A DNA stretch of 64,000 bases from Zerene cesonia (Eukaryota; Arthropoda; Insecta; Lepidoptera; Pieridae): contig NC_052130.1 of NCBI RefSeq assembly GCF_012273895.1, positions 3,534,001 through 3,598,000 on the forward strand, read 5' to 3'. A program made the translations under genes and the position numbers. The notes below the pieces were generated by a model. The model ran no database searches, was not told the DNA's origin, and saw only the letters and a list, made by a program, of their open reading frames with translations. Of the stretch, positions 25,180 to 38,700 are shown in pieces. The first letter of the stretch is position 1, and every line of letters begins with the position of its first letter.

Positions 25180-25845
25180 TTATCTGTTTTTGGCATCGTC
25201 CGTGCTGTCTACTGTTTTAACTTCAGTAATTTCACTTTTTCCTTTATGTACAGGTGCTATTTCTATAGGTGGTGGCGTTATAGGTACCAGGCTACCATCT
25301 TCTTCAGCAACTTTAAGTCCGATCGTCGCTCCTAATTTGGCACTAGCTTGCTTAAATGTATCAGATAATTTCACCTGTACCACATTAATACACATGGAAG
25401 TCAAAGCTAAACCGAATACAAGATACAATATGGAAGCCATCATGAACATTGGGTGATCTGGCACTAAATCTCCTAAACCAATCGTTGACATTGAGACGAA
25501 GACAAAGTAAAATGATTCAAAGAAATTCCAAGTCTCCCAAATGCTATAACCTACAGCTCCGATAATTATATATACGACTAGTATGAAAATTGCTACGGAA
25601 ATTGGCAAGTTGAATTCATCGTCAATTTCAAATACTGACGGGGCAGGCGTGTCTGGATCTCCGTCGATTTCTGATTGCTTTTGTTGTCCAGGCTTTGGGG
25701 GTAAGGGTGGCGGGACATCACTCGGTTTCCTCTCTACCTTAGGCGGCGCAGCGCCATCTGGCAGAGTCTCTATATCCTCTTCAGAAAATATTTGAGACGG
25801 CCGACGTACAACATCGTAGACTATATTCAGCCCTTTCATTACTTC
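25180..25845 (-). CDS. K2P shared terminal exon: TM3, pore 2, TM4 and C-terminus
   Basis: 222 codons including TAA, starting after CAATTTTCAG with EVMKGLNIVYDVV. It contains PPPLPPKPG (possible SH3 ligand), TM3 (ISVAIFILVVYIIIGAVGY), pore helix FFESFYFVFVSM, filter STIGLGD, TM4 and a 65-residue tail. The frame stays open for 32 codons 5' of the acceptor, but using those codons would break the phase with the upstream exon. Confidence 0.93.
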   Translation of the reverse strand, partial: EVMKGLNIVYDVVRRPSQIFSEEDIETLPDGAAPPKVERKPSDVPPPLPPKPGQQKQSEIDGDPDTPAPSVFEIDDEFNLPISVAIFILVVYIIIGAVGYSIWETWNFFESFYFVFVSMSTIGLGDLVPDHPMFMMASILYLVFGLALTSMCINVVQVKLSDTFKQASAKLGATIGLKVAEEDGSLVPITPPPIEIAPVHKGKSEITEVKTVDSTDDAKNR

Positions 25846-28800
25846 CTGAAAATTGAGATCGTTCCATTTATTGTCTGCTATAAAAGTTTGCTTTGGATTT
25901 GTAATAACGTTACGGGAATGCTGAGCGAAATCGTTATTCATTTCTGTTTATGTCTGCGTAAAGAGGATAGCTCGTATTACTTCCGTTCTAATGGTTATTT
26001 GAAACACGTTTTATAATGCTAGCTAGGTAAACAAACCCTTCGTATACAATTATCTGAATACGTGTATTATTTGAAGGAATTCACAAATAACACGTGAATG
26101 TTTAGATTTATCAAAAGACACCGAGTTTCTTCTTCTAAATAAAGATTCTGGGTTATAAATAATACATAGAGCGTAGGTCGAATTTATAGAATAGAAATAA
26201 TGTGGATTTCCGTTATTTCATTTGCAAAATAGTAACTATTTATGAATTAAAAAATGACTGTTCTTGGCATATTCATGTTATACTAAATTGCGCAGTCGGT
26301 AGAATCGCGCCAGTCTGTAAGAATAGAGTCTTTTAAGAAATTGTTAGATTTAAATCGAATTAAATCATGATCAACGATTAATATCGGCACAATATTCCAA
26401 ATAATGAACTCGCTTAAGAAATTGAGAAAGAAATATGCTTCCAGTCTATGTTATCTAAGTACTAAAAGTAAGAGATTTTTTGTGAGTTAGGCATAAAATC
26501 TCTTTCTTTCGAAATCCTTTATCTTATCTTAAACCTTGCAAGATTTTGGTATATTTTGCAATAAAGTATGAAATTGTATTATATTGTTTTGTAAGTGTAT
26601 ATGTCACATGGAATCATTCTCTACAAACAATTATTTACTGTTTGAATGTATGAGGCGTTGGGTGCGTATAAAAATATATAGGTATACTAGCGATCCACCC
26701 CGTCTTCGCCATATGTATATATAACCCATGTCGCTCAATGAAGGTAACTATCTTATGGTGAAAAAAAAATTAAAATCGGTGCTGTATTTTTTTGTGTTAA
26801 AAACATTACAAACATACAAAAACACAATTGTTAAAAAACGAATCGTCGTTTCAATTTCATAAAAAGGAGCGTAGCTGATCAGCAACGTTGTTGCTACTGA
26901 TTAGGAGAAAATTCAAAGTATTGATTATGTCTTAAAATTTGCAGACATTCTGCCCACAAACGATGGAATTATAAAAAAATCTTAATCTTTACATCTGTGT
27001 TGAATGTATATGGAATATTATTTACATAATAGTTCAATATTGTAGCACGAAAAATAACTCATGCACAATTCAAAATAATCCCGTAATACTTTTTAAAAAT
27101 ATACATCGCTACATACTCTATATATTTAAATAAATATCTTTAAACATATTGAATAAACAAATGTAAGAAACAAAAAAATTATTTATGACTAGCCTGCCCG
27201 CGTATTTAACAATATGTGGATAGTTCCGGGGTTTAGCTTGCGTAATTACCCTTCTCGTGGGATTTCTGGATAAAAATCTTTAACCTACTACCTTACTCGG
27301 GTTCAAACTATATTTGTACTAAATTTCATAAAATATCGGTCGAGTGATTTAAGCGTGGAGAGGAGACAGCTTTGACGTTTAAAATATTAATAGCAGAGAT
27401 TTACAATTAAGTTTTTATATATAATATAAACATTTATTTTAACATCCTATCATATCTATTTTTGACTAAAAGTTTATAAAGTTTAATAACTTTTTTTTAT
27501 TTATGTACCCGTATGATACCTACCTATATGTATACCTACCTACTCAAAACATACTGATGATGAAGATGGATGTTTGTTACTCTTTCACGTGCAAACATAT
27601 TCTCGTATTTGTACGATATTTCATATAGATATAGATTATAGCCTGGTTTCGCATATAGGCTCCTGATCAACCGGGTACCACGTGAGTAACGCCGCTGGTT
27701 AGAGCTAGTATAATATAATTTAAATTTAATATACCTGTACTGGTGCTGTTCTTCTGACTCTTCTGCAGCTTCTCGTATAGTAGAAACGGCGTATAAATGC
27801 CCAAAAGAACTTTATAATCCTTGTGAATAGTTTTCCAAAGTCGGCCAAGACTATAAGGAACAGCGGTATTCCAATAATGGCGTAGACAATTGTTGCAACT
27901 CGTCCATAGGTTGTTTTAGGAGCTATATGACCATAACCTGGAAAAGATAACCAGTAAAATGTAATTATTATTTAATGAAAATCTCTTGTATATTTATCAA
28001 ATAGGAAATGTTGTAGTGGTGAATAAGAAATGAGAACAACTACAAATTGTGAACTTTTAGTACTATTTTATTTGTGCTCATTAAATTAATGTAGTATTAT
28101 TATTCTTCTCTAGTTCATAATGTTTACATTTCTTACCAATTGTGGTGATTAAAGTCAAACAGTACACGAATGAATTCATGAAATTCCATGATCGTTGTCC
28201 ACTATATGAAGTGACCCCAGCCTCGTGCGCGGTATGCAATTGATCTTCAAATTCGAAAAGTTTCTTTCTAGCCATTGACTTCCAATCATCTTCTCTAAGA
28301 TAATGACTCCCACGCCAGAGACTCTCAATGAAATCGCGTTTAACATTCCTAGCACTGCACTTATAGGCATTTTCAAATGAACCTTCCAAAGATTTGAACA
28401 TCATCCCTCCTGAACCACACATAATAATCAATATTAACATATCACATATACACTTGTTTCTTAGTATTTTTAATTTCTCCCAATCGTTACGATACTCATA
28501 TTTGAACTGTTGCCAATTAGCTATAAATTTAAATCTCGATAATTTAGGTTTTACATTTTTATCGTCCTTCTCTATTTTAGGTTTTTTAGTGTCTTCTTTC
28601 TTAGACGAAATGTTCGAATCTTTTTTGGCTTCTAGAATAGAGCGTTTACGTAAAACAGATTTAGAGTCTTTATAATCATCACCAAAAGTGCCCTGATGCA
28701 GAATAATATTAGCTTTTGCATCAAACTTATCTTCTCTTTGACTTAAGAGGTTAAGTTTGCGAGTTAATTCAGCAGACCTTTCTAAAAGATCAAACTCATA

Positions 28801-29307
28801 TTCATTTTCACTGGGTGAAGACGAATAACAACTAGATGTATATTCGGACTGGCTAGCATCAACATAGCCTGAACTCTGTCGGCTGTGCTTCTTATGTCCA
28901 ACCTCTACTTTTTTGCTTGCCAAGCCTGATAAAATCTCACGATCGCTTATAATCTGGATCGTTTTAGGACATGATATACCTCGTGTGCTCCTTAAATTAA
29001 CAGGTGTTTTGTTAGGAGTTTGCAAAGTTCTGCTGTACTTTTTGTAATCGGGTGGTATTCGTGGGTCTTCTTTTGGTATTGACAAGCTTCTGGCTCTAGC
29101 TTTTTGCATTAGTTCAATTATTTCTAGACTAGTCTGACTCATTCCTGTGCCGGTTTTATCGACTAATACATCTTCAATTCTATTTACTGAGTGTGAGCGG
29201 TTCGCTCTAGGAGACTTGTGTTTTATAAAACGGCGTGGTGTTGGTACGACTTTACGCCTCGCACCACTTGCATTCACACTCTGTTGATACATTTGATCCT
29301 CACTCAT
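25180..29307 (-). CDS. K2P potassium channel, internal-start isoform B with a different TM1-cap-pore 1 half
   Basis: Predicted CDS joins 29307-28137, 27937-27735 and 25845-25180 on the minus strand: 2040 nt, 679 residues. The single large 5' exon codes a 285-residue Ser/Lys/Arg-rich, probably disordered cytoplasmic region (RARSLSIP, KKHSRQSSGY, a polar EYEFDLLERSAELTRKL stretch). It then codes TM1 (about 288-306, ending KSLEG), a cap with a Cys, and a pore helix running to ITTIG. Its donor G|GTAAGA lies inside the filter glycine codon, the same phase as isoform A, and joins YGHIAPKTT in the shared exon across a 199-nt intron. It therefore replaces everything isoform A encodes upstream of the filter. 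ATG 29307 is the first in-frame start after a TGA at about 29340, but an AG at 29329-29330 would let this exon be internal (see the 29329-29477 entry). Expression is inferred; the splice logic is visible in the sequence. Confidence 0.8.
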
Positions 29308-32300
29308 TTCACTCTCACTCGTTTTACTCTGTAAATGTCATTACGCTCATTAGTATCAAATCTATTGTATGTATTTCGATATTGTCGCATCTATTGTGAT
29401 TTAACCAGTAAGAAATACAATATAACTGACAATAATATTACCATGGCAATTATGAATAATTTAATATATACACTGACCGCAAATCGTGATGCTGATTTAC
29501 TTCGAGCTGGCTTTACTGGAGGAACCTTGCTCTGGGGCTCCTGTTGTTTACTCTGTATTTGTTTATTAATGATCGGTTTTGCTTCTGCGGACAATTTCTT
29601 ACTCGGCGTTCTTACAACTCGTTCTCGAACCTCAACAACCGGTTTTTGGTCTTGATTTAACTTTTTACTCGGAGTTCTTTCTACTTGTATGACTCTGGTT
29701 ACTAACTCGCCAGAAGTAGGTGTCTGAATGTCAGCTCCTTTAACGGGTGAAGGTTTTTTAATTTGTTTTTCTTCCTTTTCTATATTAGCGTTTTCTTCTT
29801 CTTTATTTTTATGTTTCGGTAATTTTTGTTTGTCAATAGGTTTTTCTTCTGTTTTTTCATCTGGGTAAACCATTTCTTCTAATTTTTTTGGTGTTGATGG
29901 TAACGAAGATGGGAATTCTGTCTCTTTTGGTGAAGTGCCAGCAGTGCCTGGTGGTGATAAAGAATTTCTGGAAGATTTTATGGGCTCAGTAGACGCTAGT
30001 GTTAGTGAGTTTCTTCGTTTCGAGTCTTCATCTTTTGGGCTAACTATATAATTTGTACTCAACAATTTGTTTGTAGGATCTATAAAACTGCCTTTCCGTT
30101 GTAAGTGAGTGCCTTCTTCTTTATCTGGTAAAGCAAAGGGAGAGATACTTCTTCTTCTCCTTTCATTAGCTTCCATTGCTCTAGCTTCGAGAATTTCATC
30201 TGTGTCTAAATCATACACAGGGTCTTTTTCATTAGCCCTTTCTTGTACTAAACGTTTCATTTCCTCATATGTATTATCAGCTTCAATTTCTCGTGATGTT
30301 CTGTTCGGCCCAAGATCCTCATCATCTGAAGTCGGCGTATCCTCGTGAGGAATAGATGCTCTACTGGGTTCTGGTGTTTTTTCTCTTTGCCTCGCATTTT
30401 GACCCCTATTTTTGGAAATGTTTCTACGTTTACGTATAGACGTAGCCGGTCTTTCCATCGTTTCGTCCATTGTGTCTTCTTTTCTTTTTGCAGGTTCCTT
30501 TTCACCAGTGATTGTTTGTGTTCCTGATTCAGTTTTTATGGTTGGTACTTTCAATGATATGGTAACTTGAGTAGTTACTTCTTTTTCATTCATAACCACA
30601 AACTGTTTGTAACTGCTCCTGAAATAAATGTATAGCACTCGTTTGAATCAAATCAATTGCAAACTTAAACTAATCATAAAATGTCAATACGCTATAAGAT
30701 ACTCGTAACCCATCTTGGCAAACGATTTAACAACTCGTGCCAATATATGGTGTTGACAGAAAGGTACATCGTTACATAGGTAGCACATTTAACATGATAC
30801 AATAAACTGACTTACCATTTTGGACAGTCGCATCCAGAAACTGCTAAATCACAATCGGGGTCAAAGCAGTCTAATAAAAGATTCTATTTTAATATTGCAG
30901 TTGCTAGAAACATCCACAACAACAATGGGCCCGAGGGTTATTTATATAACAATATTACGAAGTACGACACTAATATAACACTAAAATATACTTTTTTTTG
31001 TGTGACTTTGATTAAAAAAATTAAATTTTTGAAGCTGATAACGTTCAGTGCGCAAGAGCACCGGGCTAAAGTGCGCCAAGCTGCCGGGCAAAGTTCCAAA
31101 TTTAAAACAGCTATGTTTGATGTGTGCGTGGAAATATCAATGAGAGAATCTTGACAACGCATCTAAGTCAATATATAATAAACTGCCTATGAAAACGTCT
31201 ATCGAAATTCACGAGTCATTCATTTTTTACATATTTATTTATGCACAAGAAATAATATAATAATAAAGAACAATTAACTCAGGGTAACCACATTTTCTAT
31301 CAGGGGCAATAGTTTTCAAAATCTATAGGAATTCCAAATAATTGTAAGGAAATAAAACATCCCGATTCAAATATTTTATTTTATTTTACTAATTGAAAAC
31401 GAACCAATGTATAAAAGGCTATGCTGAAGCTACATCGTTTTGTATCTAATGTAAAAGGATTGTGCCGACGGTAAATCTGATAAAAGAAGATAAATAAAAA
31501 TTGCTCCTTTTACTTGGAACATATTGAATGCAACTGCGATTGAAAATATAATATTTTCCTTTTTATTTTATAAATTGTACCACTTTTCATATGCCTGCGA
31601 AATAAAATACCTCAGGAAATAAGTTTTGCTAAACTAAAATTGTAAGGCGTCTGAAATTTTTACGATACCATTTCCTATTACTATATATATACTAGTACGT
31701 CTTTAAATTATATGATGGCATTGTATTTATGTCATTTAAATATATTGCCTATATCTGCACTTTGAATATCTTTGCTACTCTGCTTAGAATGTAAAGTTTC
31801 TGATATGATTTATAATAAATTCCTAATTAGCTTTCCTTTTACGAATGTGTTCATTTTCTATTTTCCATCAAAGGAAAGGTCAAGGTAAGATATGTAAGAC
31901 ACCTTATGTTTTCAAAAATTCTTCTATTCTGTATTAATTAAGAAGAGAGAATAAAAAATTTCTTTATTATATTTATCCATCGGGAAATTGGCGACAGTAC
32001 CTATCTATAACTAAATTAAACGTTGTAACAAAGTCACGAACAAAGCGATGTTTTTGTTTATTTTTAATTACTTCACTCTATAACAAAGAGTAGCAAAAAA
32101 GGTTTTCGACCGCTAAGAAAGCTGCTTTGTTATAGAAGGGAAAACATCCCTTATTCCATTACATATACCGTGCATATTTCTTTATTCCTTGCGATACGAA
32201 ATATCCCATTTCTTGGAAAATCACAGAAAGGAAAATATGTTTGCGGTGTGTTAAGAAATGATTTGAGGGAATAAAAAATAAATGTGCTCTGATTGTTGAA

Positions 32301-35300
32301 AATGTAATAAGGTAGGCCCTCGATTATAAATGTATCTATCGCAGGATACTGGGCAAGTTTTATTTAGGAAAATGTAACTTTTATATGTACAATATCCTTC
32401 TAGAAAGTTTTTTTGGGGTCACCTTTTATCTAATTGTGTAAATAATTTTATACAGAAGTTTCCTTCTGCAAAATAAATACAAGCGAAATGAAAACACGAA
32501 ATTTTATTGTTGTATTTAATAGTTGAAATGAATAAATAAACAGAGCGTTCGAATGAAGCACGTTAAAAAGTACCTATTTACATGTTATTATAGGCCCGAA
32601 ATTTTTGATAAATGGGTATGTTTTTTATTCAGTTATTAGATAAACACGCAAACATGAGATGATATACTAGCTGTTATCCGCAGCGTCGCCTACGTAGCAA
32701 AATAAATTGTAATGATACAATATTTTATCTCATAATTTATCCCGTTGAGGATAGAATTTAGCAGTCTTTAGCAGTTGCCTACATCATAGTGGCTATCTGC
32801 ATGCAAAATTACAGCTCGATCAGTACAACAGTTTTGTCTGTGCATTCTTCGATCAGTCAGTCAGTCAACTTTAACATTTTATACCTCTACGGGACAAGAT
32901 ACATTATGCAGCAATTGCATATAAAAATTTAATCTTTTTAAATTTAAATTTGTACTCCTAACTGAGATTCCGCCAGAGATTAGTCGATGCATAGATACGG
33001 AGACTACAAAAGTAAGGAGATGAAAACATAAATATATCGGTAGACGTTCATCTCGGCTCCGCCCGGATATCAAGATTCCTGCTTTATCCCAAAGGAGCTA
33101 TTAATCGGAATAAAACATATCCGATCACCCAAGTCAGCTGTCTGTATACCAAATTTCATAAAAATCCGTACAGCAATTTCAGCGTGATTGACGGACAAAC
33201 ATCCAAACAAACAAACTTTCACATTTATAATATTTGTTTGATCAACACTCAAAAAGCTGTCAAGAAAGGTTTTAGGGGTTTCATTGTTTTAATTTTGTGG
33301 AGGAAGAAAGGCAGCATTCTTCTATCGATAGGGATGGACCCTAGACAAGTTAACTTGTCTGATGGCTAATAAGGCCTCGTTAAACAATAACTTGTAGCGA
33401 ATACATTTCACATGGGCGTTTCAGTCAAATGTATCGCTTCATGTTCTTTGTCGCTCAAACGCGTTTTATTGTTTTTAAACAAAAAAATGTAATGAATTAC
33501 AAACCTATGGTAGTATAAATAGTCCCCGCGTAAAACATGGAGTTCCAGAAGGTCCACGTCTTATTATTGCCGTTAACATGCTTCAAATATTCTTTGAAAC
33601 TTTCCTCGTAAGCCGCCACGTTGTTCTCTAGAAGCGACATGAATAGTGATGTGTTCTGTAAATTGAAAATATGGTTATAAATTTTATATATATAACTTCT
33701 AAATCCCAAACTAGGACAGCCTATATTTTGGAGTCCACCTTACCTTGTGATTCTTAACATTAATAAGACAATAGCATTATATTACCTTCATTTGAGATGT
33801 AAGTAATATAGCTAATAATTATAACAAAAAATAGTATATTAACTTAAGTTTAACGGATGTGAGTATGTGTGTATGCATGCGTAAGTATGTACGTATGTGT
33901 GAGTGTGTTTGTATGTGTGAGGTTGCATATGTCGTGGACCGTGTATGCGCCTAATATGCTTTAATTTGAACTGTGTATTGTCACAGAGTAATAAATGTAT
34001 TGTTATGTATCCGAATAGGAAAGGGTCTGCATATATAGAAATATATGCGCGTTGGACGTCTTTCCGAATGACCGAGTTCCTTCTAGTGATAACCGGGTAT
34101 AGTGCAAAGATATAATAGTAAAATCCACATTCGTACAAATGTGAATCTAATTCCTCTCAGATTCACACAATATTTGCAAATAGGTACAAGAGTGGGACGA
34201 CATTTGAAATTGTCTTTTCATACATTAACGCAAAAGATTATAAATTGCGAGACTGTTTGCACGCATGATTATGATGATGAACATGATCCGAAAAACAGAT
34301 GGGGTTCATTTTGTGTTCTTCACATTAACCTCATCAGGGAAACAGCTTTGTTTTTCATATCACATTTTCCATTGTCGATAAAAATTANNNNNNNNNNNNN
34401 NNNNNNNNNNNNNNNNNNNNNNNNNNNNNNNNNNNNNNNNNNNNNNNNNNNNNNNNNNNNNNNNNNNNNNNNNNNNNNNNNNNNNNNNNNNNNNNNNNNN
34501 NNNNNNNNNNNNNNNNNNNNNNNNNNNNNNNNNNNNNNNNNNNNNNNNNNNNNNNNNNNNNNNNNNNNNNNNNNNNNNNNNNNNNNNNNNNNNNNNNNNN
34601 NNNNNNNNNNNNNNNNNNNNNNNNNNNNNNNNNNNNNNNNNNNNNNNNNNNNNNNNNNNNNNNNNNNNNNNNNNNNNNNNNNNNNNNNNNNNNNNNNNNN
34701 NNNNNNNNNNNNNNNNNNNNNNNNNNNNNNNNNNNNNNNNNNNNNNNNNNNNNNNNNNNNNNNNNNNNNNNNNNNNNNNNNNNNNNNNNNNNNNNNNNNN
34801 NNNNNNNNNNNNNNNNNNNNNNNNNNNNNNNNNNNNNNNNNNNNNNNNNNNNNNNNNNNNNNNNNNNNNNNNNNNNNNNNNNNNNNNNNNNNNNNNNNNN
34901 NNNNNNNNNNNNNNNNNNNNNNNNNNNNNNNNNNNNNNNNNNNNNNNNNNNNNNNNNNNNNNNNNNNNNNNNNNNNNNNNNNNNNNNNNNNNNNNNNNNN
35001 NNNNNNNNNNNNNNNNNNNNNNNNNNNNNNNNNNNNNNNNNNNNNNNNNNNNNNNNNNNNNNNNNNNNNNNNNNNNNNNNNNNNNNNNNNNNNNNNNNNN
35101 NNNNNNNNNNNNNNNNNNNNNNNNNNNNNNNNNNNNNNNNNNNNNNNNNNNNNNNNNNNNNNNNNNNNNNNNNNNNNNNNNNNNNNNNNNNNNNNNNNNN
35201 NNNNNNNNNNNNNNNNNNNNNNNNNNNNNNNNNNNNNNNNNNNNNNNNNNNNNNNNNNNNNNNNNNNNNNNNNNNNNNNNNNNNNNNNNNNNNNNNNNNN

Positions 35301-35743
35301 NNNNNNNNNNNNNNNNNNNNNNNNNNNNNNNNNNNNNNNNNNNNNNNNNNNNNNNNNNNNNNNNNNNNNNNNNNNNNNNNNNNNNNNATTCGAAATTCAA
35401 ATGTAATATTTTTTTATAATTAAGTGTAACAGTATTTATGGCCAGACTAAGTATATCTTATATCTTTAAACGAGCATTTCTTGTATATATATCTTGTATA
35501 TATATATATATACTAGCTGTGACCCGCGGTTATACGCGTAAGTCCGTATCCCGTAGGAATATCGGTATAAAAAGTGCCCATGTGTTATTTCAGTTGTCCA
35601 GCTATCTACGAAGCAAAATAGTATTATTATTCACCAATAGATGTCAGGAAAAAAAACACGAATAAAACACGAATATGACATTTGCTAAAAAAGATTCCTA
35701 GCTAGAATTTCATGGAAATCGTTGGAGCCGATTCCGAGATTCC

Positions 35744-35782
<39 letters not shown>

Positions 35783-38700
35783 ACAATTGCTCGTTTAAAG
35801 ATATAAGATATGGAATCTCGGAATCGGCTCCAACGATTTCCATGAAATTTAGTATATAGGGGGTTTCGGGGGCGATAAATCGATCTAACTAATCTTTTTT
35901 AGAAAATGTTATATTCGTGTTTTATCGACTTAAACTTAACGCTTATAAACAATCTAACTTCACGAAGTTAAACCGAGCAATGCTCGGTCATCCAGGTACT
36001 TATGTATATATTGAGCAGAGTTTTGAATGCGTTAATAAATAGTTTTTGCAAGATTACTGAATAATTGTGTTAGCTCGTAAATTCTTTTTGTAATTATTTT
36101 TGTGTTAATAGCAGTTCTATATCATCTATTACCTTAACTAGCGATCCATTCTTCTCTAAATTCGCCTGTATACTGACGACTAATTGTCGTCTCACATCTA
36201 TGATATTTTTGTTATACTTCTCTTCGTAGGGACCTGAAAAAATAGAAATAAATAAACATTAACTTTATTTATTTATCTTCACATAAAAGTAGGTACAATA
36301 CCTGTTAATATGTATATATTTTTGTGTCATAGCGGACACATGTTGTTGTACAACTCGAAACAATTTACTTAAGAAAGTTTATATAAGTAAATTATATAAG
36401 AAAATTTATATAAGATTGATTATGAAGATTATATAAGATAGAGCGGTATTGTCCCCAAACTAACCTATACTACAGATCTATTATACTACCTATACAGAAA
36501 TACATAAACTAATTAATAAAACAAATTTTGTATTTCTTATCTGCAAAGATGATACACATCTTTTCACACAGAATTAAATATTTTTTTACTTTATTTTACC
36601 TTTAACTACTTATCTAATAAAAATAGATAAGCCTCCAACGAACTAAAGCAAACTATATTACATACACCACGCAGTGCCAAAAATCCGCAGACTTCTTTTA
36701 TGTTATTTTTAATCTAAGTTTTTATAATACAATTTAATTTCCCGGCCTATATCGGCCGGAATATACTAGAAAATCGGAATATACCTACGAAATAATCCAT
36801 TTTCTTTGCTCATTACCAACAAAAATCCCCATTGAAAGGTATTTCAAAATGTTTCAGATAATCTACGAGCGACACACGAACATGGCTTACCCATTTGGCT
36901 GAAGGTTTATATCGCCCTTTTAAAATATATTCTTTGACTCCGTAAAATTATTAAATAGATCAAGGACTGAATTCGATTTTTCCGTATCTACAATTACTAT
37001 TGAGTATAAGGAAGATATTATCTTAATACTGGCTTTTGCTCGCGGCTTTGCACGCGTTAAATCGGAGTAGTTTAATGTATGTAATTATACATATACACCT
37101 TCCTCTTGAATCACTCTATCTATTAAGAAAACTCCATCAAAATCTGTTGCGTATTCTTAAAGATTTAAGCATACATAGGGACATAGGGACAGAGAAAGCG
37201 ACTTTGTTTTATACTATGTAGTGATATATAAATTACGTCTCACCTTGTTCGTCCGTGATAGGCTCCTAAACCACTCAACCGATTTTAATCAAATTTATAT
37301 ATCATGTGCAGTTTGATCCGACTTGGAAGATAGGATAGTTTATATTATTTCGATTACGATAATAGACTACCCGGGCGAAGCCGGGGCGTGCAGCTAGTAT
37401 TGTATAAGTATATGCTCATATAATTAAAATTTATTTATTTGTACTTATACGTATTTTAATGTGTACTTTATTATTTTCTTGTGTTTGATTTTACGCGAGT
37501 ATTATACATTTAGAAATTACTCTCCATGACCACGCTCGTGTAAAGTATTCGAAACGTCGGGTTAATAATATAATGAATAAATCGCGTTTAAAATCCGTTA
37601 TAAAGTTTTTAATTTCTAAATATACACTTTGATTATTTTTGCCAAATTCAAAAGAAAAAATAAAATACATTCAAGTTATGACATAACACATGCAAAAATA
37701 TGATTATAATACAACGACGAGACTTCGCGCACTGTTTTTATGCCAAAAATAAAAATAATTATACATTTCTACCTAACCCACATATAATTCAATCTTCAAG
37801 CTCCTCTCCAGGTATGTTGTTACATTATCTTGGTTTCTTAAACAAACACAAACGCTTCTCAAGAGCATTTACAAAAAAACACATCAACCCTCCGAAACAC
37901 AATCCAGATGTTTGAAAAGGCCGTCTGAGATGATGTATTTTCTTGAAAGCCGGCAACTTTTCAACACGTCAGCTTTCCCAGTCTCGCGTATCCCTTATAT
38001 TTTATATTTTAAAAACCTTCCTGTATCTTAAGAGCGCGTTTTTTATTTCATATAATATGCGGAGTAATCAATGAATCCTTCGACTGTAAGCATCTAAACT
38101 TCGATCTTAACTTTTTATGTATTCAGTGATTTTTAGGTTGCCTCAGGACTTTCGAATCGCTTACTCATTTTGATGATTGTTTTTTTATTTGAAAGCTGCT
38201 TACTTCCGGTTCGTTTAACATTTGTTATTGTAAAAAAAATAATTATTGTTCTAAAACGTTTATGTTACGGTAAAAACCGTAAAATAGCTACCGAAGTCAT
38301 GGTAAAAGGACCACATAGCGAATTTTGTCTTATGGCTCTCTCATAATGTTCTAAATTAAATAAAAATTCTTTATTTCTTTTTCTTTTTTATTTCATTTTT
38401 CAATGCATTGTCACAATCATAGAAAAACGATATAGCGAAATCTATGTCGTGGCTGACAATCTATTCGCCCTCAACGCGTTATGGCAATAAAAAAAAACCA
38501 TGACGCGTTCTATACATACATGTATTGGTTTACTACAACAGACATGCCGTTTTTACTAGAAACCCTTTTAAAATAACCTGAAAAACATTTTTTCCTAGAT
38601 TGGGGGACTGAATCATTTAATATTTGTATTTTTGCTCATAATACAAATATTTATTTACCTTTGGATTATTAATGCCCATATAAAATGTATACAGGTCTTT

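Noticed and set aside
25846..25941. Upstream extension of the K2P terminal exon starting MNNDFAQHSR
   Set aside because: Open by chance for 32 codons; the clear acceptor at 25846 restores the phase and the family sequence, and a pore-2-only start is not expected.
25190..26016. Three + strand frames opposite the K2P terminal exon
   Set aside because: Shadows of the channel coding strand with no motifs of their own.
29335..30527. Several + strand frames of 60-106 codons opposite the disordered ORF
   Set aside because: Antisense shadows; Ser/Leu/Phe-rich as expected from the reverse of Lys/Glu/Arg codons.
33343..33360. Perfect 18-bp palindrome AGACAAGTTAACTTGTCT
   Set aside because: Single occurrence in intronic DNA; no evidence that it is an operator or element end.
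34102..35406. Open frames of more than 340 codons on both strands across 34.1-35.4 kb
   Set aside because: They consist almost entirely of the run of Ns; the real flanking codons are non-coding.
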